From NCBI GenBank assembly GCA_963784425.1, contig CAWARM010000013.1, forward strand, positions 153,698-217,697: a DNA stretch of 64,000 nucleotides, given 5' to 3'. This DNA is from SHZL01 sp963784425. Its GTDB lineage: Bacteria; Pseudomonadota; Gammaproteobacteria; Xanthomonadales; SZUA-36. The stretch's first letter is position 1. Each line of letters begins with the position of its first letter. The notes under the pieces were generated by a model. It was given only the letters and a program-made list of their open reading frames with translations, searched no databases and was not told where the DNA came from. Positions 18,521 through 27,462 of this stretch are shown here, piece by piece. A program made the position numbers and the translations under genes.

Positions 18521-20200
18521 ATGAGCAACACATTGTCAGATCTGGACATCACCCGGGCCAACAAAACCTTGCCTATTTCAAAAGTAGCCGCGGGCCTCGG
18601 AATACCGCTCAAGGACCTGATCCCGTATGGCCATGACAAGGCCAAGATCAGCTACGACTTCCTGGAAAACCTGGGCGACCAGCCGGACGGCAAGCTGATC
18701 CTGGTGACCGCAATTTCTCCTACCCCGGCCGGCGAGGGCAAGACCACGACCACGGTGGGGCTGGGCGATGGCCTGTGCAAAATCGGCAAGAAGGCCATTA
18801 TTTGCCTGCGGGAGCCCAGTCTCGGGCCCTGCTTCGGCATGAAAGGCGGCGCCGCGGGCGGCGGCTATGCGCAAGTCGTGCCCATGACCGATATCAATCT
18901 GCATTTTACCGGTGACTTTCATGCCATCGGCGCGGCCCATAACCTCTTGTCAGCGGTGATCGACAACCACATTCACTGGGATAACACGCTCAACATCGAC
19001 CCGCGCCGCATCACCTGGAAACGGGTGATGGACATGAACGACCGGGCCTTGCGCGAGATCACCAGCGGCCTGGGCGGACCCGGTAACGGGATCCCGCGCG
19101 AAGCCGGTTTCGATATTACGGTGGCTTCTGAAATCATGGCCATTTTCTGCCTTGCCACCAGCCTCGACGACCTGCAGCAAAGAATCGGCAGAATAGTCAT
19201 TGGCCAAACGCGCACTCTGGAGCCCGTTACGGTGGAACAACTCAAGGTAGCGGGAGCCATGACGGCCCTGCTGCGCGATGCCTTCCAGCCCAATCTGGTG
19301 CAAACCCTGGAGCACAACCCCGCGTTCATGCACGGTGGCCCGTTTGCCAATATTGCTCACGGCTGCAATTCAGTGATGGCCACCCGGACTGCATTAAAAC
19401 TGGCGGACTACGTGGTCACGGAAGCCGGTTTTGGCGCTGACCTCGGTGCGGAGAAGTTTTTTGACATCAAGTGCCGCAAGGCCGGACTACAGCCTAACGC
19501 TGCTGTGCTGGTGGCGACCGTTAAAGCACTGAAGATGCATGGCGGTGTCAGCAAGGACAACCTGAAAACGGAAAACGTGGCTGCGGTGCTCAAAGGCTGC
19601 AAGAACCTCGGGCGGCACATTCGCAACATCGGCCAGTTTGGCGTGCCGGTCACGGTGGCCATCAACCATTTCACTGCGGACACAGCGGCGGAACATGCCG
19701 CCATCAAGACGTTTTGTGCCGAGCTGGGGGTTGAGTGCACGGTATGTTCGCATTGGGAGAAGGGTGGCGAAGGTGCGGTGGAACTGGCCGAACGGGTAGT
19801 CGAACTCATCAACCACAAGAAGTCCCAATTTCGCACCTTGTACGACGATGACATGAGCTTGTGGGACAAGACCAGGCATATTGCGCGAACGATTTACGGA
19901 GCAGAGGACATCCTTGCCGACAAGAAAGTACGTGACCAGTTCGCGCAACTGGAAGCGGCAGGCTACGGACGTTTTCCCGTATGCATGGCCAAGACACAGT
20001 ACAGTTTTTCCACCGACCCGGCTTTGCTGGGCGCTCCTTCCGGCCACGACGTGCCGATCAGGGAAGTCCGCTTGTCCGCCGGGGCTGAGTTTGTCGTGGT
20101 CATTTGCGGTGAGATCATGACCATGCCGGGCTTGCCCCGCAGACCTTCATCGGAAAACATCAGTGTCAATCAAAGCAAGGAAATCGAGGGACTGTTCTAG
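18521..20200 (+). CDS. fhs: Formate-tetrahydrofolate ligase
   Basis: A 559-residue ATP-dependent enzyme making 10-formyl-tetrahydrofolate from formate, a one-carbon pathway step. The nucleotide-binding motif TPAGEGKTTTTVGLGDGL lies near residue 67, followed by REPSLGPCFGMKGGAAGGG. The C-terminal half has EAGFGADLGAEKFFDIKCR and a final MTMPGLPRRPSSENI block, all characteristic. The full length is as expected. I chose the ATG at 18521 (purine-rich AAGGAAACAAGGA upstream); the frame from 18449 adds 24 residues without family support. It acts in the cytoplasm, and no folD or purine gene is nearby. Confidence 0.95.
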   Translation: MSNTLSDLDITRANKTLPISKVAAGLGIPLKDLIPYGHDKAKISYDFLENLGDQPDGKLILVTAISPTPAGEGKTTTTVGLGDGLCKIGKKAIICLREPSLGPCFGMKGGAAGGGYAQVVPMTDINLHFTGDFHAIGAAHNLLSAVIDNHIHWDNTLNIDPRRITWKRVMDMNDRALREITSGLGGPGNGIPREAGFDITVASEIMAIFCLATSLDDLQQRIGRIVIGQTRTLEPVTVEQLKVAGAMTALLRDAFQPNLVQTLEHNPAFMHGGPFANIAHGCNSVMATRTALKLADYVVTEAGFGADLGAEKFFDIKCRKAGLQPNAAVLVATVKALKMHGGVSKDNLKTENVAAVLKGCKNLGRHIRNIGQFGVPVTVAINHFTADTAAEHAAIKTFCAELGVECTVCSHWEKGGEGAVELAERVVELINHKKSQFRTLYDDDMSLWDKTRHIARTIYGAEDILADKKVRDQFAQLEAAGYGRFPVCMAKTQYSFSTDPALLGAPSGHDVPIREVRLSAGAEFVVVICGEIMTMPGLPRRPSSENISVNQSKEIEGLF

Positions 20201-20232
20201 TGCGGAGTTGCCTGGTTGAATAGCCCTTATTG

Positions 20233-20511
20233 CTAATTCCAGCTCGGCTGGGCAATGATCAGGATCAGAAAGAACAACGCACCCAGGATGCCGGGAATGG
20301 CCAGCAGCCAGAGGATGACCAGGGCAGTTTTTTGCTGACCGGCCGCGTGCAAAGCCCGGCTGCCGTACAGGATTGCACCCAGCCCCAGCAGGATGCAGAC
20401 CCACAACGCCATGTTGAACGATGAAACCGAACCGTCGGCCAGGCCGACAAAGAAAAAACCAACAAATATCGCAGCGATGACTGCATCAAACCACCACAAT
20501 GCACGGTACAT
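20233..20511 (-). CDS. Small integral membrane protein of unknown function
   Basis: A 92-residue, strongly hydrophobic protein with about three membrane segments, the last formed by VILWLLAIPGILGALFFLILII. The ATG at 20511 is preceded by AGGAGCAGGAGC, a strong ribosome binding site, which supports a real gene. No family was recognised. It is divergent from the small membrane protein gene at 20680, and a candidate palindromic operator lies between the two. Confidence 0.6.
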   Translation of the reverse strand: MYRALWWFDAVIAAIFVGFFFVGLADGSVSSFNMALWVCILLGLGAILYGSRALHAAGQQKTALVILWLLAIPGILGALFFLILIIAQPSWN

Positions 20512-20593
20512 GCTCCTGCTCCTCCCTTGTGCCTGTAAAGACTATATTTTCTTTTTGCGCCCAACTCCATAAGTTGACGTGTCCGGACTGCTT

Positions 20594-20611
20594 TGGTGCG
20601 CCACCGAACAG
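20594..20611. promoter_or_regulatory. Candidate Crp/Fnr-type operator (14 of 18 matches)
   Basis: TGGTGCGCCACCGAACAG matches the 18-bp palindrome CTGTGCGCCAGCGCACAG, seen elsewhere in this window, at 14 positions. It lies 68 bases before the gene at 20680 and 82 before the divergent start at 20511. Confidence 0.4.
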
Positions 20612-20679
20612 ACTCAGGCGCGGCGCGCGGGTAAGGTTTGCGCTGTGAGGAAGTATCACCAACCTGGAGGGAGCATGTG

Positions 20680-20898
20680 ATGAGTTCAATGAAAATGGTG
20701 GCATTTGTCCTGATCCTGGTCGGCGCGCTCGCGCTGGCGTATGGCGGCTTCACCTACACCAAGGATACCCACGATGCCGATATCGGCCCGATTCACATGT
20801 CCGTTGAAGAAAAAGAGCGGGTCAATATTCCACTTTGGGCCGGCGTGGGCGCGATCGTGCTCGGCGGTGTGCTGCTCGTGGGCGGATTCAAACGATAA
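20680..20898 (+). CDS. Small two-helix membrane protein, conserved but unnamed
   Basis: A 72-residue protein with an N-terminal helix (VAFVLILVGALALAYGGF), a short exposed loop (TYTKDTHDADIGPIHMSVEE) and a C-terminal helix (WAGVGAIVLGGVLLVGG). The pattern is that of the small inner-membrane proteins found among proteobacterial stress genes; I do not recognise a named function. The ATG at 20680 has CTGGAGGG upstream, and the longer frame from 20638 is not supported. Confidence 0.65.
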   Translation: MSSMKMVAFVLILVGALALAYGGFTYTKDTHDADIGPIHMSVEEKERVNIPLWAGVGAIVLGGVLLVGGFKR

Positions 20899-20927
20899 CT
20901 TGTAGCAACTCAAGGAGTTAATTGCAA

Positions 20928-21410
20928 ATGAATGGTCAATCAAATCGTATTATGAAAGTTACCAAAGGGGTGCTGGCCGCGATGGCAGGGCTGACGCTTG
21001 CTTCCTGTGCATCTACCCGATCGTCTCCAGAACAGGTAGCCGCGAGCAATCCCACCGTTACCTATGAATACCGCAACGACGATGAATTGATCCAGGCCAA
21101 CCAGAAGGCAATTACATTTTGTAATCAGTATCAGGCCTTGCCCCGGGCGCAGAGTTTTGACAACAATGAGGAACATCATGGGCATCGGGTCATTTTCGAA
21201 TGTGTCGGCGCGAGTTCGTTTTCAAGTGTTCCCCAGCGTCAATCCAATTCTGATCTCACCTACAACTTTCGCACCGACCAGGAACTGCTGGACGTGTCGA
21301 GGGATGCACAGATTTACTGCCTGAACAGCGGAGCGCCGGAGATGGATTCCAATATCATTGTCCAGTCAAACGGCAGTAAAACCGTTACGTTCCGCTGCAG
21401 CCAACGGTAG
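20928..21410 (+). CDS. Putative lipoprotein with two repeated Cys-containing modules
   Basis: A lipoprotein signal (LAAMAGLTLASC) is followed by two similar halves. YEYRNDDELIQANQKAITFC...VIFEC is echoed by YNFRTDQELLDVSRDAQIYC...VTFRC, so the mature protein appears to be an internal duplication with one cysteine pair per half, probably disulfides. AAGGAG precedes the start; ATG at 20928 and an in-frame TTG at 20922 are both possible. The protein should be anchored in the envelope. No function is known. It follows the small membrane protein gene by 29 bases and may share its transcript. Confidence 0.7.
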   Translation: MNGQSNRIMKVTKGVLAAMAGLTLASCASTRSSPEQVAASNPTVTYEYRNDDELIQANQKAITFCNQYQALPRAQSFDNNEEHHGHRVIFECVGASSFSSVPQRQSNSDLTYNFRTDQELLDVSRDAQIYCLNSGAPEMDSNIIVQSNGSKTVTFRCSQR

Positions 21411-21592
21411 AACAATAACCAGGTAGTAAAAGAGTACACTGGCGCTCCCTTGCGCACCGGTGCGACGCACAAAGCCGTCGCACCTTGTTCAGACTGTATT
21501 CATGTAGACGCGGATATAGTGCACTCCTAGCAATCCACTATGGGTTTCAGTCTGGTTCAGGCACTGTGGTTGCTTCAGCAAGGGAGTTCGAC

Positions 21593-24500
21593 GTGAACAT
21601 TCGATTCGTGGCTTGGCTTTGGTCCTTTTCGCTGCTGGTCGCTCTTTTTTCAGATGGTATACAGGCGCAGGACAGCGTCTGGCCCCGTACTTTGCCGATC
21701 GAGGGTGGAACCATCACCATCTACCCACTGCAAGCGGATGATTTGAAAGGTGATATTTCCCACTTTCGCGGTGCATTGGCGTACCGGAAAACCGCCGATT
21801 CGACCACGGTATTCGGTGCTGGCTGGTTTGAATCCCGTGTTGAAATAGACCGTGTGAACGGTACCGTTCACCCGCTTGATCTCAAGGTCACAGAAACGCG
21901 CTTCCCGGCCGGCACGGACGATGTGCAGGAAGAATTTACCGCTGCCTTTGCACAGCAGGCTCCAGGCTGGAACCTCAGCTTCCCGCTCAGTGAATTTGAA
22001 AACTCCCTGGAAACGGCAGAGCAGGAAGCAAAATCGGCTCAAAACATCAATACAGCGCCGCCCACGATCCTGTATCGGGATCATCCTGCGTTATTGGTCA
22101 ATATCGATGGTAATCCCGTCTTTCGCAGCATCGAAAACAGCAATTACCAGGCCGTCATCAATACCCCCTATCCGTTGATTTTCGACGGCAAGACCTATTA
22201 CCTCAATGCCGCGCAAGGCGCCTGGTACCGTGCGGACAGCGCTACCGGGCCGTATCGCTTTGATACCAACCCGCCGGCAGACGTAGTTGCCATGGTTGAG
22301 GCCGCCGCAGCGAAGGACGAAACGCGTCCGGTGTCCACTGAGAAAGTAACGGCAGCCAATGCGCCGGAAATCGTGGTGGCGACCACGCCTTCGGAACTGA
22401 TCGTTACCGAAGGGCCTGCCGAATTCGTGCCGCTGGCCGATGATCTGCTGGTACTCGACAATTCGGCAGACGATGTATTCATGCACATCAGCTCACAGCA
22501 GTATTACCTTGTGCTGTCCGGGCGTTGGTACCAATCGCCCTCGCTGAATGGGCCGTGGACTTACCGTCCAGCCAACGCCTTGCCCGTGGCGTTTACCAAT
22601 ATCCCGGCAAATTCTGATCAAGCGGACTCACGTGTCTATGTGGCTGGAACAAATGAAGCGCACGAAGCGGTTCTGGATGCGCAGATCCCGGTGACCGCGG
22701 CCGTAGCCCGGGGCCCGGTGGATTTAGATGTGACGTACGACGGCGCCCCCAGCTTTGAACCGGTACAGGGCACCAATATGCGATACGCCGACAATACGGC
22801 TTCCACCGTGATCGAATCAGATCGCCAATACTTCATGGTTGAAGACGGGGTCTGGTACATCTCGGCTACACCCAACGGCCCCTGGGAAGTTTCAGATTAT
22901 CGGCCTGAAGAAGTCGCTGCTATCGCGCCGGAGTCACCGGTGTACAACGTCAAATACGTGTACGTCTATGACAGCACGCCGGAATATGTCTACACCGGTT
23001 ACACACCGGGCTACATGGGCAGTTACGTCTATGGCAACTCTATCGTGTATGGCACGGGTTATTACTACGACCCGTGGATTTCATCCAGTTATTACTATCC
23101 AGGCTACAGCACCTGGGGCTTCAACGTGGGCTACAACCCCTGGACCGGCTGGAACTTCGGCTTGAGTTGGGGTTGGGGACCATTCTCCATCGGCTTCTAT
23201 ACAGGCGGCTATTGGCACCAGAACCAGTACTGGAATTGTGGAGGCTATGGTTACTGGGGCCCCGGTGGGTACGGTGGCTATGGTGGCCACGGAGGTGGTA
23301 ACTGGGGTGGCGATGATCACTGGGGCCATGGTGGCAACGACGGTGGCGGCTGGGGTGGTCACAACGGCGGTGGTGACTACGGTGGTGGTAATGGCGGAGG
23401 CGACTACGGCGGTGGCTACGCCGGTCTTGGCGGGATCAATCGCACCGGGAGCGGCCAGGACACATCGGGCCTCGACAGTGCCAATACCTACGCTCGGAAC
23501 GCAGATCTTTACCGCAATCGCGCTCAGCGGGCAAGCGTCGCTGCCATTGATGATCGTGGCGGTGATCGGACCGCCGGCCTGGCTCGTGGAACAGCGCAGA
23601 CGAGCGGGGACCTTGCGAGGAACTCCGCTAACCCAGTCGGACGAAGAGGAAATCTGGGTATCGGCAACCAGGGCAGAGCTGCGCCAGCGAAAACAGGCGC
23701 TAACCAGACTGATCCGGTAAAGGTTGCTGACTTACGCGCCAAGGCGCAGCAGCGCGATGCCACGCTTGGGGCAGATCGCGGCATGCTGTTCGCGGACAAC
23801 AACCGGCCTGGAGAGCGAAGTGCCCTTGCTCCCCTGGATCGCAGTGCGCTCAAAAATGCAGCGAGGGCGCCTGCAAAAGGTGCAATGGGACGCACAAACA
23901 GCACGCCAGGGGATGCCAGTCGTGTTGCGAACACCAGGCCAGGGGGCAACGTGACCCAACGTGGCGTTACAGATCGCAGCTTGACCCAACGCAGCGTTAC
24001 AGATAACAGCGTGACAGATCGCCGCATGTCTGATGGCCGCGCGTCTGATCGCCGCACGTCTGATCAATTAGGCCGTCCAACGGCAGGCGCCCAGCCACGT
24101 GCATCAGCGCCCGGACAGAACGGCCGCAGCACCAGGGAGCCGTATCTCACAGCTGGCGGACCCCCACAACGCAATGCTTCACCGGGAAGTACGCAGCAAC
24201 GCAGCGTTCCACAGCAGGCCAGTGCTCCACAGCAACGCAGCGCCCCGCAACAGCGCAGTGCTGCACAACAACGCAGCGTCCCACAGCAGGCCAGTGCGGC
24301 ACCACTCCAACGCGGCGCTCCACAACAACGCAGTGCGCCACAGCAACGCAGTGCACCGCAGCAACGTAGCGCACCGCAACAGCAAAGCGCCCCGCAGCAG
24401 GCCAGCGCTCCACAGCAACGTAGTGCTCCGCAACAACGCAGTGCGCCACAGCAATATAGTGCTCCACAACGGCAAAGTGCTCCACAGCAACGCAGCGTCC

Positions 24501-24643
24501 CGCAGCAGGCCAGCGCTCCACAGCAACGCAGTGCGCCACAACAATATAGTGCTCCACAACGGCAAAGTGCTCCACAGCAACGCAGTGCTCCGCAACAGCG
24601 CAATGCTTCCCCACAGCGCAGTGCTTGGCATAGGGGAGAGTAA
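21593..24643 (+). CDS. Large secreted Gly/Tyr-rich protein with a C-terminal Gln-rich repeat tail
   Basis: A 1016-residue exported protein starting at GTG 21593 (AGGGAG upstream) with a signal peptide ending near GIQAQ. The first 500 residues contain three similar modules built around a W-Y/GPW pattern (GAWYRADSATGPYRF, GRWYQSPSLNGPWTY, GVWYISATPNGPWEV), likely repeated beta domains. Then come a Tyr/Trp/Gly-rich block, a run of GGGDYGGG-type glycines, an Arg/Ala-rich linker, and about 24 SAPQQR-like units. Similar proteins are sometimes labelled carbohydrate-binding family V/XII, but I see no proven ligand. An adhesin or matrix role is plausible but unproven. Confidence 0.7.
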   Translation: MNIRFVAWLWSFSLLVALFSDGIQAQDSVWPRTLPIEGGTITIYPLQADDLKGDISHFRGALAYRKTADSTTVFGAGWFESRVEIDRVNGTVHPLDLKVTETRFPAGTDDVQEEFTAAFAQQAPGWNLSFPLSEFENSLETAEQEAKSAQNINTAPPTILYRDHPALLVNIDGNPVFRSIENSNYQAVINTPYPLIFDGKTYYLNAAQGAWYRADSATGPYRFDTNPPADVVAMVEAAAAKDETRPVSTEKVTAANAPEIVVATTPSELIVTEGPAEFVPLADDLLVLDNSADDVFMHISSQQYYLVLSGRWYQSPSLNGPWTYRPANALPVAFTNIPANSDQADSRVYVAGTNEAHEAVLDAQIPVTAAVARGPVDLDVTYDGAPSFEPVQGTNMRYADNTASTVIESDRQYFMVEDGVWYISATPNGPWEVSDYRPEEVAAIAPESPVYNVKYVYVYDSTPEYVYTGYTPGYMGSYVYGNSIVYGTGYYYDPWISSSYYYPGYSTWGFNVGYNPWTGWNFGLSWGWGPFSIGFYTGGYWHQNQYWNCGGYGYWGPGGYGGYGGHGGGNWGGDDHWGHGGNDGGGWGGHNGGGDYGGGNGGGDYGGGYAGLGGINRTGSGQDTSGLDSANTYARNADLYRNRAQRASVAAIDDRGGDRTAGLARGTAQTSGDLARNSANPVGRRGNLGIGNQGRAAPAKTGANQTDPVKVADLRAKAQQRDATLGADRGMLFADNNRPGERSALAPLDRSALKNAARAPAKGAMGRTNSTPGDASRVANTRPGGNVTQRGVTDRSLTQRSVTDNSVTDRRMSDGRASDRRTSDQLGRPTAGAQPRASAPGQNGRSTREPYLTAGGPPQRNASPGSTQQRSVPQQASAPQQRSAPQQRSAAQQRSVPQQASAAPLQRGAPQQRSAPQQRSAPQQRSAPQQQSAPQQASAPQQRSAPQQRSAPQQYSAPQRQSAPQQRSVPQQASAPQQRSAPQQYSAPQRQSAPQQRSAPQQRNASPQRSAWHRGE
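24193..24612 (+). repeat. 18-bp tandem repeats encoding SAPQQR-like hexapeptides
   Basis: About 24 degenerate 18-bp units of the type CAGCAACGCAGTGCTCCA encode PQQRSA, with variants PQQASA, PQQYSA, PQRQSA and PQQRSV. Higher-order blocks recur, for example the ASAPQQRS-to-QYSAPQRQS stretch appears twice. The array ends nine codons before the stop. Confidence 0.85.
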
Positions 24644-24708
24644 AGGCTTTTTGTGAGGTGGCTGGAGGATATCGGCGAAATGGGTAAGTGACAGACGGCG
24701 ACAGTCAG

Positions 24709-24726
24709 ACGTGCGCCAGCGCACAG
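24709..24726. promoter_or_regulatory. Candidate Crp/Fnr-type operator (16 of 18 matches)
   Basis: ACGTGCGCCAGCGCACAG differs from the window's palindromic consensus only at the first two bases. It lies 91 bases before the ATG of the hybrid kinase gene that leads the operon containing a Crp/Fnr-type regulator, so autoregulation is possible. A half-site, CTGTGC, follows near 24763. Confidence 0.55.
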
Positions 24727-24817
24727 ACAGCCAACGTAACTGCTGCCATGGTAGGTTGGTCTGTGCAACGCGGATCCTCCGCTATGCAGCAGGTACCATC
24801 TGAACCGGAGACCAGCC

Positions 24818-26590
24818 ATGCCCGAAGCCGGAGACGGTGCCCACATTGCCGCCACGGCCACCGCTGGCGACGCGGCCCTGGTGATCACCGAGGAACAGCG
24901 CCAGCAGACGCTGCTTAAGACCGGTGCGCTACAGACCGCGATCCTCAACAGCGCCAATTTTTCCAGTATCGCCACCGACGAGCGCGGCGTGATCCAGATC
25001 TTCAACGTTGGCGCCGAGCGCATGTTGGGTTATGCAGCCAGGGAAGTGGTGAACCGCATCACGCCAGCCGATATCTCGGACCCCCAGGAACTGGTGGTAC
25101 GTGCCAAGGCACTGAGCCTGGAACTGGGCACGCCGATCACGCCGGGCTTCGATGCCCTGGTGTTCAAGGCACAGCGCGGTATTGAGGACATTTATGAGCT
25201 GACCTACATCTGCAAGGACGGCAGCCGCCTCCCGGCTGTGGTGTCGGTTACTGCGCTGCAGGATGTGGCGGACGACATCATCGGCTACTTGCTGATCGGC
25301 ACCGACAACCGGGCGCGCCAGCAGGCCGAAGCCGAGCGCAAGCGGCTGGACGGAGTTCTGCGAGAGAGCCACCTTGAACTGCAGAAAGCCAAGGAAGCAG
25401 CCGAAGTAGCCAACCTGGCGAAATCGGATTTTCTCTCGTCCATGAGTCACGAACTGCGCACGCCGCTGAACGCTATTCTCGGCTTCGCGCAGCTGATGGA
25501 AACGGGCGCACCTCCACCCACATCTGGCCAGAAGGACAGCATCGAGCAGATACTGCAAGCTGGCTGGTACTTGCTGGCGCTCATCAACGAGGTCCTGGAC
25601 CTCGCACTCATAGAGTCGGGCAAGCTATCGCTTTCGCCAGAGCCAATGTCGCTAACGGAGCTGCTTTCAGACTGCCAGGCCATGATTGAGCCGCAGGCGC
25701 AGCACGACGGCATCCACGTTCATTTTCCGGCACTGGAAGGGCCCTGGCTGGTCCGGGCTGACCGCACACGGACCAAGCAGGTGCTCGTGAACCTTTTGTC
25801 CAACGCCATCAAGTACAACCGCGTCGGTGGCCAGGTGGACTTGCGCTGCAGCGCGATGGCGGCGGGCCGCGTGCGCATCACCGTGCAGGACACCGGCGAA
25901 GGCCTGTCGGCCGACAAGCTGGCGCAGTTGTTCCAGCCCTTTAATCGCCTCGGGCAAGAGGCTGGCGCGCAGGAAGGAACTGGCATCGGCCTGGTGGTGA
26001 GCAAGCGGCTGGTGGAACTGATGGGTGGAACGATTGGCGTAGAAAGCACGGTCGGGGTGGGCAGCCTGTTCTGGTTCGAGCTCAACGGCGCAGCCGAGTT
26101 GCACATGGCGAGTGACCCGATCGAACGCCCGGCAGCGGCACTGACCCCTGCCTCCGGCGGCACTGCACTGCACACCCTGCTGTGCGTGGAAGACAACCCG
26201 GCCAACCTGATACTGGTCGAACGACTGATCGCGCGGCGACCCGACATCCAGCTACTGAGCGCGCGCGACGGCCGGCTCGGGGTGGAAATGGCGCGCGCCC
26301 ATCGGCCCGACATCATCTTGATGGACATCAACCTGCCGGGCATCAGCGGCTTCACGGCCCTGCGCATCCTGGCTGAAGACCCGGCCACGGCCCACATACC
26401 GGTGATCGCGCTCAGCGCCAATGCCATGCCGCGTGACATCGAAAAGGGGCTTGAGGCCGGGTTCTTCCGCTACCTGACCAAGCCCATCAAGGTAATCGAA
26501 TTCATGGACACACTCGACCTCGCGCTCAGGCACGTGTCGGATCACGCGCCGGCGGCTACCGGGGTTGAACACAATGGAGCAATTATATGA
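24818..26590 (+). CDS. Hybrid histidine kinase: PAS, HisKA, HATPase, receiver
   Basis: A 590-residue soluble-looking sensor kinase with no obvious membrane segment. A PAS domain (about residues 38-165) contains IATDERGVIQIFNVGAERML. A helical linker and the dimerisation domain with H211 in SSMSHELRTPLN follow. The ATPase domain has NLLSNAIKYN, DTGEGL and GTGIGLVVSKRL. A C-terminal receiver carries D503 in LMDINLPG and K in LTKP. Its PAS region is about three quarters identical to that of the convergent kinase ending at 29574, so both probably sense the same signal. The gene overlaps the next by ATGA and leads a four-gene operon. The ligand is unknown. Confidence 0.9.
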   Translation: MPEAGDGAHIAATATAGDAALVITEEQRQQTLLKTGALQTAILNSANFSSIATDERGVIQIFNVGAERMLGYAAREVVNRITPADISDPQELVVRAKALSLELGTPITPGFDALVFKAQRGIEDIYELTYICKDGSRLPAVVSVTALQDVADDIIGYLLIGTDNRARQQAEAERKRLDGVLRESHLELQKAKEAAEVANLAKSDFLSSMSHELRTPLNAILGFAQLMETGAPPPTSGQKDSIEQILQAGWYLLALINEVLDLALIESGKLSLSPEPMSLTELLSDCQAMIEPQAQHDGIHVHFPALEGPWLVRADRTRTKQVLVNLLSNAIKYNRVGGQVDLRCSAMAAGRVRITVQDTGEGLSADKLAQLFQPFNRLGQEAGAQEGTGIGLVVSKRLVELMGGTIGVESTVGVGSLFWFELNGAAELHMASDPIERPAAALTPASGGTALHTLLCVEDNPANLILVERLIARRPDIQLLSARDGRLGVEMARAHRPDIILMDINLPGISGFTALRILAEDPATAHIPVIALSANAMPRDIEKGLEAGFFRYLTKPIKVIEFMDTLDLALRHVSDHAPAATGVEHNGAII

Positions 26591-27429
26591 GGCTACCGGA
26601 ACAGGACATCCTCGACGCACGCATCCTGATTGTCGATGACCAGGAGGCCAACGTGCACCTGCTCAAGCGGCTGCTTGGTGAAGCCGGCTACACCAACCTG
26701 ACCTCGACCATGGACCCGATGCAGGTGTGTGCGCTGCATCGCAGCAACGATTACGACCTGATCCTGCTCGACCTGCAACTGCCCGTCATGGACGGCTTCC
26801 AGGTGATGGCCGCATTGCAGGCCGGTGCGGCTGACAGCTACATGCCGGTGATTGTGCTGACGGCCCAGCCCGGGCACAAGCTGCGCGCGCTGCAGGCCGG
26901 TGCCAAGGATTTCATCAGCAAACCCTTTGACCTGCTGGAGGTCAAGACGCGCATCCACAACATGCTTGAAGTGCGTCTGCTGTATCGCCAACTCGAAGCG
27001 CATAACCTGCTGCTGGAGCAGACGGTGCAGGAACGTACTGCCGAGCTGCGCGAAAGCGAAGCACGCTACCGCAGCCTGACCGAGCTGGCTTCGGACTGGT
27101 ACTGGGAGCAGGACGAGAGTGGCAGCTTTACCAGGGTCTCGGGCCCGGTGCTGGAGATGCTGGGCATGCGCGTCGATGCGCTGCAGGGCACGCCTGAGGC
27201 GAATGCCGTGCTTGACGGCGGCTGGAACGAAGGCGAGCGCAGCACCTTACGAGCCGCAATCGCAGCACGACAACCGTTCCTGGACTTCACCTTCAGCCGC
27301 GTCAACACCGATGGCTCGCTGCAGCAGTACCGCGTCAGTGGCGAGCCGATGTTCAACAGTGCATGCCGCTTTATCGGCTATCGCGGTATCGGTGTGGAAG
27401 TCACCCCCCGACCCAAGATTGTCCAATAG
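26587..27429 (+). CDS. Response regulator with receiver and PAS domain, no DNA-binding output
   Basis: A 280-residue protein. The N-terminal receiver (about residues 10-130) has LIVDDQEANVHLL, phospho-acceptor D62 in LLDLQLPVMDG, and SKPFD. A helix of the kind that precedes sensor domains (TVQERTAELRESEARYR) leads to a PAS-like domain with a DWYWEQDESGSFTRVSG signature. There is no HTH, GGDEF, EAL or kinase domain, so it probably acts by protein contact or as a phosphate sink. The ATG overlaps the stop of the kinase gene, arguing that the two work as partners. Confidence 0.85.
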   Translation: MRLPEQDILDARILIVDDQEANVHLLKRLLGEAGYTNLTSTMDPMQVCALHRSNDYDLILLDLQLPVMDGFQVMAALQAGAADSYMPVIVLTAQPGHKLRALQAGAKDFISKPFDLLEVKTRIHNMLEVRLLYRQLEAHNLLLEQTVQERTAELRESEARYRSLTELASDWYWEQDESGSFTRVSGPVLEMLGMRVDALQGTPEANAVLDGGWNEGERSTLRAAIAARQPFLDFTFSRVNTDGSLQQYRVSGEPMFNSACRFIGYRGIGVEVTPRPKIVQ

Positions 27430-27462
27430 GGCCGATCAGTACCGGCTAATGCACGCCTCACC

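Noticed and set aside
21450..21475. A short palindrome GTGCGACGCAC upstream of the large secreted protein gene
   Set aside because: Its half-sites are separated by one base, not the spacing of the 18-bp operator, so it does not fit the proposed consensus.
24193..24612. A CRISPR-like direct-repeat array
   Set aside because: The repeats are contiguous 18-bp coding units without unique spacers and no cas gene is near.
24064..25023. A long minus-strand open frame with repeated CCGALRCCGAL, looking like a Cys-rich metal-binding protein
   Set aside because: It is the antisense of the SAPQQR repeat array; repeats of 18 bp keep all frames open. It has no start region or family of its own.
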